NCBI GenBank assembly: GCA_907165275.2
Contig: OU015673.1
Location: forward strand, 511,001-575,000
DNA from: Zygaena filipendulae
Lineage: Eukaryota; Arthropoda; Insecta; Lepidoptera; Zygaenidae
Direction of reading: 5' to 3'
DNA length: 64,000 nucleotides
Positions 33,739 through 46,810 of this stretch are shown here, piece by piece. A model generated the notes under the pieces. It had not been told where the DNA came from, ran no database searches, and saw only the letters and a list, made by a program, of their open reading frames with translations. A program made the translations under genes and the position numbers. The first letter of the stretch is position 1. Each line of letters starts with the position of its first letter.

Positions 33739-35277
33739 ATACTATGTATAATCCTTAAATATTGTAATACAAAGTGCTCCGCCGCGTCCATCTGTCTGGC
33801 GGTTCGCTATAAACTTAAAAACAACTGAAAGATTTTCATCGGGTTTCCACCAATAGATACCTAGAGTCGTTCACAAGAAAGGTTTAAACGTATAGTTTAT
33901 CCTGGATTTCCGCGGGAACTTCGAAATTACCGCGGGTCACACCGCGGGCGACAGCTAGTCTAGTCTATCTAGAAGTGTCTGTTTGTAATTTCAAATTAAC
34001 AGCCTTTCACTATAATACATATAGTATGCATAGGAAATTATATTCAGAACTTACTAACATAAAAAAATCTAAGTATTTGATTTTTTTCTCTATTATCTGT
34101 CTGTCAGCTGTCTAGCTGTCTGTTTGATCCGGGTAATATCTGAAACGGCTGAACAGTTTTTAACAGGACTTTCACTAGCAGATAGCTGATGTTATAAAAA
34201 GTAACTTAGGCTATTTTTTATCCCGGAATTCCCGTGGGATCTCTTAAATTAACGCTGCTGAAACTGCGGGAAACAGCTTTTTTTACTAATATTATAATTG
34301 CGAAAGTGAGTTTGTTTGTTTGTTACGTTTTCACGCCCCAACGGCTCAACGAATCATCATGAAATTTTGTATACACGTTGTCTTTGATACAGAAAAGGAC
34401 GTAGAGTACTTTTTATCAAGGAATTCCCGCAGGAACACTGAAATTAACACGGGTGAAACCGCGGGGAACAGCTAGAATTGAGAGAGAGACAAAAATAGGT
34501 ATAAAATAGGTACCTACATGTGACGTCACCTTTAAAATTTATTCGATATTATATACTAGCTTTTCCCTACTGTTTCACCCGCGTTTCACCAGAGTACCCG
34601 TTCTCCTTTTCTATGCCCCTAACAACCAGTACCTCATAGGTATGCAAAATTTTATGATTATTTATCGGTTGGATAGTTAAGGGGTGAAAACTGAAAAGGT
34701 AGCAGACAGACAAACCTTCGCATTTCACTACCTACCTATGGTTTCACCCACGCCGGTGTTAATTTGTGAGTTCCCCCTGGAATTCTGCGAAATCCTTTCT
34801 TAGCCTTCTCCTACCTACCTGTAAACTAAATGCCAAATGTCAGCTTCATAGGTCAAGTAGGTAGTTTTCGAAGTTTTGTCCGTGAGTCAGCGTCTGTTTT
34901 ATACAGAGTACTATAGACATAACTTTATTTGGCATCACTACCCTGTAGGTACCTATCCTTGACAACATGTAGTATGCAAAATTTAATGTAGTTTCACCCA
35001 CTTTAATATCGGAGATCCCATAGGAATTCCGGGTTAAAAAGTACCCTATGTCCTTCTCTGTACCCCGCACAACGTGTATGCAAAATTTAATGATGATCGG
35101 TTAAGCTGGTAACATAAAGGTGTGTATGGTATATGTTTATGTATGAATTATTTTATCATATGATCGTATTATATATTGTACAGTTAGTATCTAATCTCTG
35201 TCCTTTGTATGTGTAATGTATGGTATCAATCTTTTAAATTGTTCGTATTGTTATGTATCATGTATGTCATTTATTTT

Positions 35278-35555
35278 CTCCGCTGCCTGCGTCGCACTTT
35301 GGGGCGCTCGTGGGACTGCTGGCGCTGACTGAAAACCAGCGCTGAGGGTTCCCATCCTCAGCATATGCTGAGTCAGCTGCCATTTGCAGCAACAGAGGCA
35401 CACCGCGACCAATACAAATTTATTAATTTAGACTTTAAGTTATAAACAAATTGTATATTTATTTTGTCAACTCTCTGTGTAATCTGTATGTGTGTGTGTC
35501 TGTTGTGCAATAAAAATATTCTATTCTATTCTATATTCTATTCTATTCTGTTAAG
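35278..35555 (+). mobile_element. LINE 3'-end fragment with TTCTA tail
   Basis: It shares 'aaaccagcgctg' and 'atgctgagtc' with 6120-6290. It ends in 'gtgcaataaaaatattctat' plus a TTCTA repeat. The same tail (inverted) closes the minus-strand LINE at 57230. Confidence 0.65.
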
Positions 35556-37982
35556 GCGTGAAAGCGTTACAAACAAACAAACAAACTCACTTTCCCATTT
35601 ATAATAATACTAGCTGTGCCCCGTGGTTTCACCCGCGGTAATTTCGGAGTTCCCGCGGGAATTCTGGGATAAAAAGTACCCTATGTTCTTCTCTGCACCC
35701 CTGACAACGTGCATGCCAAATTTCATCCAAATCCGTTTAGCTGTTTTTGCGTGATTGAGTAACAAACATCCAAACAGCCACACTTTCACATTTATAATAT
35801 TAGTATGATAAACGCGAAAGTTTGTAATAATGTATGGATGGATGGATGGATGGATGTTTGTTACTCTTTCACGCAAAAACTACAGGATGGATTTAAATGA
35901 AACTTTACAATAATATAGCTTACCTATACACTACTTTTTATCCCGGAATTCCCGCGGGAACTTTGAAATTAACGCGGGTGAAACTGCGGGGCACAACTAG
36001 TTTATAATATCAGTAAGATTAGTAAGGATAGGATATCTAAGGATGGATATGTGATTGAGGACATCCTTTTATTGTAGTCGTTTGGGTGAAAAGCTACCTC
36101 CACAGCCGGAAGCGACCCCCACTGCGCCATACGGAGGTAACGATTTGATTTGCGTTAGTATAATCGTCAGCAGTTGCCAAACCCCTAGCGATTCATAACA
36201 CATGCACTGCACGCCGCCCCCTCGCTCTCGGCAGGGGGATTTCCACGGGATTGTACACGAGGGAGTTTGTCGTTCGACTGCCGTGGCCATAATAATACCT
36301 AATAGCAAAAATTATAATTTATTTCGGGTCGTGATCCATAGAGTGTTAGTAACAATGTTATCTTACAAGTTACACCTAATGCAGCAGAGCAATTATGTAA
36401 CTTTTGTTGCTACAATATTTCAGTTTCAATCAGAAAAATAGCGATTTTGTGATTAATTAATCATGTTTATGTAATCACAAAACCGCCATTAGCTTGCTAC
36501 TATACCGTAGTCTGCGGAACGCTGGCTCTTAATCTACCTACATGTTTTTGATTGCAAACGAAAAATGATAGAAACAAAAGTTACGTAAGTAATAGCACCT
36601 GTCAAGTGATTATCACTATTGTAATAGCAAATGTGAGAATTTTTTTTTTGCGCGCTGTCATACTATAACTACTCCCCGATATTGTATACCTTGACGTTGA
36701 CAAACAAAGAAAGCCATAGAGTAGGTACTTTTATGCCGGAATTACCGCTGGAACTCCGGAATTAACGCGGGTGCAACCGTGGCGAACGGCTAGTAATAAA
36801 TATATCTATCATACTAGCTATTGTCTCTGATAAAAAGTACCATACTTATGTCCTTCTCTGTACCTATCCCTGACAATGTGCATGCCAAATTTCATCCAAA
36901 TCCGTTCAGCCGTTTTTGCGTGATTGAGTAACAAACATCTAAACATCGAAACATCCACACTTTCACATTTATAATATTAGTAGGATAAATAGGAGTTGAA
37001 TTTTCATAGTATTTAAATCAATTAACCCGATACGAAATAGCTAAAATATTTAGCGTTTGTACCACCTACCTACCTAAAGTTTTGATTTGATATTTTCATC
37101 ATGACATAGCGCGATCGGCCCCCAGCAGAACTCTTTTCAATCTCATTAATTGTCGCAGATATAAACATAATCTACAGACAGTTTTAAAATCTCTGCTAGT
37201 AGATAATATTCCCATGTAATTTCGCCAATACTGTAGGATAGTGCTGCTATCTTTTAATATTCTTAATAAATAAGTTGGTTAAGAAACAAAACGATTTTGA
37301 TGTAATGTAACAAACTATGTGTAGATGGCGCTAATCCTAAGTAAAAAAAACGCACTTTATTTTGAAAAATAGTGAAGTGAGAGTAACTGAACCGTTGAAT
37401 ATTAAATAACGTTCTTACGATTAATTGGCAAATAACCATAACTGTTTTAAGTTCAGCTTTTTTAGCATAATTTATTATACGTGTATCGATAACATAACCA
37501 ATGCACAAATTAAGGTTGTTAAATAATGAATCGCAGTTAGCGAACGTTGCTATTGTTTAAAAACACCGTTGCAGGTCGTCGTGCAGAGTGATTCATGACG
37601 GGAAGTATTTTATTAATCAAATTGATAACAAACAACGTTTTCTAATTTTTATATTACTTTTTTTGCGAGAATAACATATTTTAATAAGTTTTGGTGGTAT
37701 TACAGATTTGAAATTCACCTAGGAGACCTAAAAAGTACTTGAAATACGTAGGTGAACTAATGCATCAGCAAACCGGTGACTGAAGATTCAAAGAAAATAG
37801 GTCATTTCTATTTATGGCATGACTTTAAACACTGTGAACATTGTTTTCGAGTTTTACCCATATCGTATTGAGTAATGTGTTACGCATAACGCACATGCCT
37901 CGAGGGTTTTAGCGATGACGTGAGTGCAGCATTTTACATTTCGTTCCTCAACTATGTGCTTGATTCATCGCAACTTTTATTG

Positions 37983-38182
37983 ATGACTAGTTGTGCCCCG
38001 CGGTTTCACCCGCATTAGTTTCAGAGTTCCCGCGCGAATTCCAGGATAAAAAGTTAATCTGATGTATAAACTATATTATTGTAAAGTTTCGTTTAAATCC
38101 ATCCTGTAGTTTTTGCGTGAAAGAGTAACAAAAATCCATCCATACATACAAACTTTCGCATTTATAATATTATTAAGGATTT
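37983..38182 (+). repeat. SINE copy
   Basis: Head 'ctagttgtgccccgcggttt' and tail 'tataatattattaaggat'. An AT-only palindrome ('tatatttatatttatattta') lies 260 bp further on, at 38440-38500. Confidence 0.82.
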
Positions 38183-39709
38183 GAATAACTTCAACAACCG
38201 TTCATTTCTCTCGTATTCAATTTTTCCGTCATAATATCCAATTTACGAAAATGTGAATATTTTTTGAAAATAATACTCGTACATGAACTAAATTATGTGA
38301 AATTTTCCATAATTTGAATTTAATTATACTCACCTAATTACCCATACAAGGTTTTTAGAAGAGAGGGGTACCAAGTGACGATCAATTAAAAATATTCCCA
38401 ATGACTACGTAAATAAGTGCTATGTTTCGATTAATAAATAATTTATATTTATATTTATATTTATATTTATAATATATAAATAATTTATTAAATAATTCGA
38501 TTATTTAATAAAGTATTGTCTATAGGATGCACGTAAATTAATAAATTAATTATTATCTATATATATGTTTTTGTTTGACTATGGATATTGTAGAAAAGGG
38601 TACATAATGATTATTTTAAAGAAAGTTCCAATAACTTTATCCCAGTGGAATTTAAAATTTGTAGCCGTAGATATTATTAGCGTTAACTTTTCCCTATTTG
38701 TTATAATTAATAACAGTTATGGCTATCAGCTAATAGACAACAAAAAGCAAATCCGGTGTCGAACTGTTATGACCCGTTATCTGTCGTGAGTTGAAGTTAT
38801 TAGACAGCAAATAGATTGATGGTCAGAATTTCCAGGTAGGTAATCTCAAACTTTTCCATCGCATAATTAAAACTCTGAATGGAAATTAAATTAAGGTCGA
38901 CATATTGCGCAAAAAAGTTTTACACAACAAGTAGGTAGGTATATAAATTATTATCATTAATCTATTACTTAATGGTTTATGGACTAGATATCTTTTATCA
39001 TATTATTATGTACTTTTACATTTTTGAGTGTTTAGCGTTACATCCTCCCTGCTTTATTATTATAAAATTTATTTTTAATAATGTAATATTGAGTTTTTGT
39101 CTGAATGCCAAGTCATTGAAAAACAAGGTAGAGATGCTTGATATTGTCCATTTTATTTTTTGTTTTTTTACCAAGAGCTACAGAATAATAGGGCATTGTA
39201 TGTAAATTTTAAAGATCGTGTTAAATCAGAACCATTTTTGATCATAATTGCGTATTCATAGAAATACCTACGTAGGTATATAATGTAATGTAATGTCCTT
39301 GAATAAAAACCACTATTCAAAACTGGTATCTAGGTACAAGTAGACTGGTACAACTAGCTATGTAATCACAATATCATAGGCATTATAGGGTTGTTTAAAA
39401 ATTTACTTTAAATAATTACTGCTATAGAAATTAAGCTCTTCTGTAAAAAAAAACCTGTTTCAGTGTTTTTGGTTATTCGAACTCTTAAGAATGATAGAAA
39501 TATAGGTTACACCCTGGTAGTGGCATGGCAATGATGTCTATAATACTTTATAGTTACTATTTATACCGATGTACGTTTTCTCTTTTACATTTACCTACTC
39601 AAAATCGGAACATGCAACTATAATACTAATATCGAACTTCTAATAAAGATCTAATCTAAACTAATCTATAAATTTTATTGCGCTAAATGTTTGTTTACGA
39701 CCACCGCCG

Positions 39710-42700
39710 ACAATAGTGGGGGTTTTATTGGTCGCAACCTTGACACTTTTGTATCAAAGGACGCCGCTTGGAACAGTTGATCCTTGGGTTAAACTAAGCT
39801 GATTTAGACCGGGTGACACGAGGTACCCCCCCTCCCTTGCCCAGGGGAGGGGGGTGAAGAGTACTTCGCCCGCGTTGCAGTCTGCGCTCGATTTCTGCCC
39901 ACATATAGCTAATAGGTCGAGTTTGGTATCGTTTTCATATAAATCGAGGACGAGGGTTTCATTTCTAGAATAAACTTTTTGCCCGTCCATAGAAAAAAAC
40001 CGAGCAACTGGCAAAAACAAAAAAAAATAAAAAAATAAAATTCGGAATATCGTCGCTAAGAATTATACTACGAGTAATTTCACCATATAAAAAATATAAT
40101 GTTATAGCCCCTTTATTCTTAAATATAAAAAAAAATATTTGAAAAACCTCTTTTAAGTATAAGTGTGTTAAAAAAAATATTTTACATAGCACGGCGGGAC
40201 CAAATTTCTTAAACGAAATTAAAAAAAACTCAAATATTTGCTTTAACATTTTGCCCAGACTGCTAGACTGGCATTGTTTTTGAACAACATAATATATGTG
40301 ACTTAAATATGAACACAAACATAATATTAATTTATTATTTATTCATATTTAAATAAAAATTGCACCATTATTGACAGTTTTGACTACATCTGCAAAGATC
40401 TGTACACTTATAACGCAGTTACATCTAATGTGTACGCTGTACTTAGCATTTGCATCTAATTAATCCAATAAGTAAATTAAGACAGGGTGACATGCGGAAC
40501 CCCCCCAGCGGGTGGGCAGGGGAGGGGGTGGAAAATGCATCGTCCGCGACGCAATCCGCGCTCGATTTTTGCCTCTATTAGGTCGAGTTTGGTGTCGTTT
40601 TCGTATAATTCGAGGACGAGGGTTTTACTTCTGGAATAAACCTTTGCCTATCCATAGAAAAAACCGAGTAACAGGTAAAACAAAAAAATAAACAAAATTA
40701 AATTCGGAATATCGTCGCTCAAAATTATACCACAAGTAAACGAAAAATTAGTCCCTTTATTCTAAAATATAAAAAAAAATACTAAATACAACATCTTTTA
40801 AGTATAAGTATGTGGAAAATATTTTTTATAGCGCGCTTTATTTTCTTCTGTCATGGTATTGCAGCTTCTAATTCCTATACTTAAATTTTCTTCCATAGAA
40901 CCTAAGAAAGCAGAAGTAACAGCAATATTTCCCGCCTTTACTGGTTGTGTTTTTTTTTGCGGTAAAGGAAAAAAGAGTGTCTTTGAAACCATGATGTGCA
41001 TATCTAACAGCTACTGAAAGTTTCAAATTGAAAATACAAGGGGATATTGCCCAGCCCTCGAGCTTACCCAAAACTAGAAACATCAATTGCCACTGCTATG
41101 TATGACAAGTACCTAAGTAAAAAAGGATATAATAAATTGAAATACAGAGCAGACCAACTGTAATTAAAGCTATCTTATATAAAATTACACGTACCTATCC
41201 TATAAAATTTAAATAATAGTTTGGATTTTACGACGTTTTTTAGATAGGAAGCAGTGCATATTTTTATCTTTTAACATTCAACTCAAAACTTGGAATCAAC
41301 GACAGTGATTGCATCATTGTTTAATTGTTAATCACAGATCAGGCTTTTGCACGGATGTGACCAACTGAATAAAAAAGGATCGAAGCATTGAAAACATATT
41401 GCCGACTAAAGATTCTTTATATCAACATTAGCTTTGAGCGGTGTACTAAGGAGGACATGCGTGGGGACAACTTCTTGTACCGCATCAAGATATAAGAAGG
41501 ATATGGATCCTTCTAATTGGTTAGTGAAAACCAAATTCGGGAACCCGTATGGACTAGCTTGCTCCTAGCTTCTAGAGCACGCTTTAAATTAATTCGGTTT
41601 AAATGCTAAGTGCAGTGTATAACTAGATAAATGCAACTGCGTAAAAATTCACTTAAAGTTTACAGAGCTTTGCGGGTGTTGTGGAAAGTGTCAATGAAAG
41701 TGCATTTTTAATTTAAATATTGATAAATAATAATAAATTAATAATTATCTTTGATTCATGTTTGAGTCTGTTGTTAATTGATTTACTTTTTTACTCCGAC
41801 TGCTAGACTGGGAATGTTTGAAAACGAGTTAATTGGTTTGTTTTATAAATTCCGCGTTAAGGAATTCAGTCCCGCTGCTCTATGCAAAATATTTTTTAAC
41901 ACATTTACACCTAAAAGATGTTCTAGTAACACTTTTATATTCTACAATAAAGGGGCTACAATACCTACAATATTTTTTGTATACTGAAATTACTCATAGT
42001 ATAATTCTGAGCAACGATATTCCGTTTATTTTTGTTTTTCCCCCTTACTCTGTTTTTTTTTCTATAGAGAGGCAAAAGGTTTATTATAGAAATTAAAACC
42101 CTTATCGTTGAATTATACGTAAACGCCACCAAACTTGACCTAGTAGCCATAAGCTTGACCGAGGCAAAAATCGAGCGCGGATTGCGTCGCGGATGATGCA
42201 TTTTCCAACCCCTCCCCTGCCCATCCGCTGCGGGGGGTTCTGCATGTCACCCTGTCTTAATTAGCTTATTGAACTTATTAGAAACGTAGTGGTTATATAC
42301 TCTTTGATGCAAATGCTAAGTACAGCGTACACATAGATGCAACTGCGTTATAAGTGTACAGATCTTTGCAGATGTAGTCGAAACGTCTATAATGGTGTAA
42401 TTTTTATTTAAATATGAATAAATAATTAATTAATATTATATTTCTGTTCATGTTTAAGTCACATGTATTATGTTGTTCAAAAAAAATGCCAGTCTAGCAG
42501 TCTGGGCAAAAAGTTAAAGCAATTATTTGAGATTTTTTTAATTTCATTTAAGAAATTCGATCCTGCCGTACTATGTAAAATATTTTTTTTAACACACTTA
42601 TACTTAAAAGATGTTTTTCAAATTTTTTTTTTTTATATTTAAGAATAAAGGGGCTATAACATCATATTTTTTATATGGTGAAATTACTCGTAGTATAATT

Positions 42701-43064
42701 CTTAGCGGCGATATTCCGAATTTTATTTTTTTAATTTTTTTTGTTTTTGCCAGTTGCTCGGTTTTTTTCTATGGACGGGCAAAAACTTTATTCCAGAAAT
42801 GAAACCCTCGTCCTCGATTTATATGAAAACGATACCAAACTCGACCTAGTTGCTATATGTGGGCAGAAATCGAACGTAGTCTGCGACGCGGGCGATGGAC
42901 TCTTTCCCCCCCTCCCCTGCCCACCCCAGGGGGGGCTCCTCGTGTCACCCGGTCTAAATCAGCTTAGTTTGACCCAAGGATCAACTGTTCCAAGCGGCGT
43001 CCTTTGAGACAAAAATGCAAGGTACCCCTATACCAAATGACCAATAAAACCCCTACTTGTTCAG
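39710..43064. mobile_element. 3.35-kb nested inverted-repeat element (foldback-like)
   Basis: Outer arms 39710-40480 and 42280-43064 are inverted copies (by eye about 90% or more alike), sharing 'gatccttgggttaaactaag' / its complement and outer ends 'ggggttttattggtc' / 'gaccaataaaacccc'. Inner arms 40480-40850 and about 41570-42270 are more divergent copies of the same unit, again inverted. The order is unit, unit, core (40850-41570), inverted unit, inverted unit. An 88-codon frame opening MFLPVARFFSMDGQK is kept full length in both outer arms (39754..40020 -, 42741..43007 +), but the inner arms break it. I recognise no transposase, so the class is unknown. Confidence 0.85.
42741..43007 (+). 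other. 88-codon frame kept in both arms of the inverted repeat (uncertain)
   Basis: This frame and its mirror at 40020..39754 (-) both give 88 residues from MFLPVARFFSMDGQK to GSTVPSGVL without stops, with substitutions mainly in the middle (LLAICGQK / LVAICGQK). The inner-arm copies do not keep the frame. Retention may only reflect recent arm duplication or gene conversion. No domain is recognised; whether it is translated is unknown. Confidence 0.3.
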
Positions 43065-46000
43065 TTTATTTACAGATTCTGTATTTGGGAAACTAGAGAT
43101 CTTAAAACATTATTGGTTTTTTTCCCTGCATTGAACTTGATGAAAAATTATAATACCTATCTCTGAAGTCTGAACATAGGTACATACTTAATAATATACG
43201 GAATATATTTTATGATACTTTTAACGTCATAATATGAATTAAGTAATCAGATATTTTATTATTAAAAATAATTAGCGAAATTGGTCCTGCCGTTCATGCG
43301 TGATGCCGTGACCAAAGGAAATAGGGATGTATTAGGAGTCATAAAACTAAAGGAAAAAATCCTCGTCGTCGTCGTCTATTCAAACAGTCCGCCCCTTGTC
43401 ATCCCCGGCGCAAAGGTGCCCATGATGCTCGCGGCATTACCTCGCTGAATAAAACCAAAGTGTGTAAATGACATATTGATGTATAATAAAATTTACGGAG
43501 TTGTAATATCAATATAATACACACATGAATAAAATCTATAAATAGGAACAACGTATAAATAGGTAGGTACATCTAGTTGCCGCAAATCCCACACAATTCT
43601 AAGTTCTAACTACATGCTTCACTATTACCTAGGTACAAGTAATAAATATGTCTCACTGAAGACAATCTTATTCTCGCCCACACACGTAGTAAGGATCAAA
43701 TGACACGTTTAGAGATAGACCAATGTGAAATACGAAATGCCGTGCCGGTTGAATTGTCTCCAGTGCGAACTGTTTAATTGGCAAATTAAACATTCCTCTA
43801 ATTGCTAACCTTAATTGGTAATCATCTAGTAAACATGTGAAGCTAGTAAAAGTTGTAATTTTCAACCTAAAGGATTGGCAAATCTATTCCCCGTAGCTAC
43901 ACATGCGTAAATTTTGAATTTCCCTTGGAATTTTCTAGCACAGCTTCAAGTATGAACCATGTTCTTGACAATGAAAGATTATCTTCAACTTCTAACTAAT
44001 ATTTTCTTTTCATAAAAGATCAGTTTGTTCTAATCAACCATCAATCCAGCACTGGGTGTCCGTTGCAAGATTTTACGACCCCCAACAAGGACAACAAAGT
44101 GATCCAGAAATAGATTGCAGCACACGAGGTGAATGATCCCACTGTTTTATTATTCCGTAGAGATCATGCCAAGAATTAAGATTGTCAAAACTTGTAAATA
44201 TGGTAAAATTAATTAAAGACCACTAATTGATTACCTACATCTTGACTTAAAATCTTTAAAATATCTTTAAACCCAATGTTTATTTTCATTTGCGTACCTA
44301 TTTTAGCATTTATGGTATTTTCTACATATAATCCGTTCAAATTTCAAATAAAGCGAAACAATATAATATAAAATTATGTATAATAATATTATGAAAAACG
44401 TGATCGTTAGTTTCTATAACGTTGCACTTAGTTTTCTGTCCAGTATAAGTACTTCGTAAATCATTATGTAAATATTAAAGATAACACATCTGCAGATGTT
44501 TTCTATAGTAATAATATGCTCCAGTCCGCTTGTACGTAAAATAATGAATGTTTTACATTTTTACTTTTGCATTAGTTGCTTGTTTGTTTGAGAATTTTCA
44601 ATTAAAATACCTATAGGTACAAGTGTCATATAAATATTAGACTGACTCATTTATTTATCATTGTATTCGTAAGGAAGGCAACAAGAAGTAAACGTAGTTA
44701 AGTACAGTAAGTTAATCGGATTGCCTTGTTGGGTCTACTGTTAGCCACGTCTTTGCAAAGGCAAACCCCAATGTGACCTCATTCTCTAAATATGGAAAAC
44801 TTTATAAGGCTATCCGGCTCGCGCTGTCTGGAGCGAGCTTGTTTTTTATAGCGTTATTTAATTATACATTTTTACCCTTGACTTTTTGTTTACTTCATAA
44901 AGTTTTTGAGGTTTACATACTCTGTAAATAGCTTTTAAGTTGATATAAGCTTCAGAAACATCTAGAATCCAGAACTGAGCTGGTATCTGGGTAGAGTCAT
45001 GTAGATTAAAACGACACATTGGCATTGCTGCAATTAAATCAATTTACGAGCAGCACCATTTGTGCCTCAGTCACTTCCCACACAGCTTGCTCTGTGCTTT
45101 CTTGCTTTAGAGACAACTCCGTTGGTTTGTTGAGTCGTTTTACTGGAAACGGTTTAAATTTAGATTATGCGTTCAACCTAAGTTGGTCGAAGTTCATTCA
45201 ATGCGTTTAAACTGTGGACTTTGACGTGTTGTTTGTGCTTTTTTTATTTCGTTTTTTTCATTAATTTAAAAAGCATTCAAAGCGATTCTGTGTTTGTTTA
45301 TTTTGCTGTGACGTGATATTGTGCTGTGTAGTATTATTGTATTTTTTTTTCACTTATAAATGAACGTTACTTTCTTAGTTGGCTTCTTTGGTGTGATTTT
45401 TTTTAAGCTCCTTTTTGGATAAAACTTATAATAATATCTAAATCTAGATATAATTTCTGTATGGTAACTAGTTACTAGATGAACGAACTATAACAGGCAT
45501 TCGATTAATAAACTAAAAGAAATGGCAAGCAAGAGTTTTTAATATTTTGAACAAAATAATCATGCAAACTGGTATGCACTTGAGCTCAATGATGATTGAT
45601 GACAATAATGACCTATCAACGTCTCAAAACTGATAATGATCTTAATATTTCAAATTACATTTTTCTTTAATTTATGTTCTAAGAACACGGTTTTACTCGA
45701 GATAATTTGGATAATTTCTGGTATTTTGTTTTAACTAAGTTATTCAGATTTAACACATTAAGCAACATCTCTATGTAGAAATAGATTAGAAACCTAATTA
45801 CATTTTACATTTAAGCGCTGCTAGACAGAGATAACTAACAGCTAACAAAATACAAATTGACGGGCAAACACTCAACTCAGACATTGAGCTACAAAGAGTA
45901 CCTAGTAGTTTACGCAACAGGGTCTTATATGACCTTAATGTTCCATAAGAACGTCGTTAAAACTTTTTATCTATCGATAAACCTATAGACATCGATCATG

Positions 46001-46099
46001 CATGAGTATTGACTAAATTCTCATAAACATACTATGAATTATACATATTTTACTGTTTACAACGTCATGAGACAGAGGTCAACTACATGAAGCATAACA

Positions 46100-46539
46100 C
46101 TAAAGACGTGTGACTCACAAAGACTTTAGTTTCATTATCATATCACATACAATATAGTCGTACGTTAGTTGCACTCGACACTGGACGCAAATTCTCGTGT
46201 ACTTTTGTTTTAATCGTTTTTTTAAAGATTTTGTCATAATTTTATATGCTTGCTTCCAATAACGAAGGTTGTCGCGTATAGTGAACGTGTAAGTTGTGAC
46301 ACACTTTTGTAATAAGTCAAGCGTACCTATCCTACCTACCTATTGATACGCGAATTTTCCTCAACAGTGTGAGAACAAAGACATTTTATATAGTGAAATA
46401 CACAAAAATCGAAACACTTTTTTCTTTGGAAAAGACGCACCAGCCTGTTGATATTAACACGTGTTAGGAAATGCATACGTGAAACCGGGAGGATGCGAGG
46501 TCTCGACGCGATTTTGTGATTGTAATAACGAATAAAAAA
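46100..46539 (+). promoter_or_regulatory. Shootin 5' UTR and promoter region
   Basis: This is repeat-free sequence upstream of the first ATG. Stop codons and out-of-frame ATGs (for example 46471 and 46493) precede the start, so short upstream ORFs may exist if they are transcribed. 'tacgttagttgcactcgaca' at 46160 vaguely resembles an initiator; no TATA box is placed. Confidence 0.4.
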
Positions 46540-46810
46540 ATGATTAAAAGGAACGGTGATAATGTATTTGCGATCGCGTCGAACAACAATCAGTGTCAGG
46601 TCGCGCGGAGCGGCGCAGCTGTCTCGCTCGTTGGTGGCGGCGCGGCCACGCGAATTCCGCGCGCCACTACTGCCAGGATGACGCTGCCCGACGCGCATCA
46701 CAACACCAAGGAAGCGAACATCGCGATCTCTACATACGTGGAAAAATGGAAAAACAGATACGAGGAAGCTGAAAGGAAGCACAAAGCTTGCTTATTAAAA
46801 TCTGAGAAAG
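46540..46810 (+). CDS. SHTN1: Shootin exon 1
   Basis: 90 codons plus one base. The start ATG has context aaaaaaaATGA, an A-rich insect-like initiator; the frame upstream lacks another ATG. The N-terminal part is low complexity and Ala-rich; from residue 54 it reads HHNTKEANIAISTYVEKWKN, the start of the coiled coil. A second ATG at residue 47 (TARMTLPDAHHN) could also serve. Donor G|GTATCT at 46811, phase 1. Confidence 0.85.

Larger units (their letters stand above)
33128..36985. repeat. SINE-rich block
   Basis: Copies at about 33128-33275 (+), 33765-33960 (-), 34100-34282 (-), 34283-34480 (-), 34555-34725 (+), 34980-35120 (+), 35610-35812 (+), 35805-36002 (-), 36650-36795 (-) and 36820-36985 (+). 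The pair 35610/35805 lies tail to tail. No gene is seen between them. Confidence 0.8.
28340..46100. other. Intergenic spacer between divergent Skeletor and shootin genes
   Basis: No coding exon with splice support was found on either strand. 28340-29080 is unique AT-rich DNA. Between 29 and 38 kb SINEs and MITEs dominate; 38.2-39.7 kb shows nothing; 39.7-43.1 kb is the nested inverted repeat; 43.1-46.1 kb is mostly unique. 43370-43450 resembles a dispersed element ('cccatgatgctcgcggcatt'). GC-rich patches at 32310-32395 and 33030-33120 are unassigned. Confidence 0.65.

Noticed and set aside
36069..36308. 79-codon frames on both strands
   Set aside because: They overlap a unique GC-richer stretch, but no domain, splice site or repeat logic supports either frame.
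39754..40318. Genuine pair of genes or a viral fragment in the inverted repeat arms
   Set aside because: No known domain or enzyme motif is seen, and inner arms break the frame. I keep it as a structural repeat with a low-confidence frame only.
46516..46539. Earlier start for shootin at 46516
   Set aside because: The codon there is GTG; the first in-frame ATG is at 46540 in a good A-rich context.
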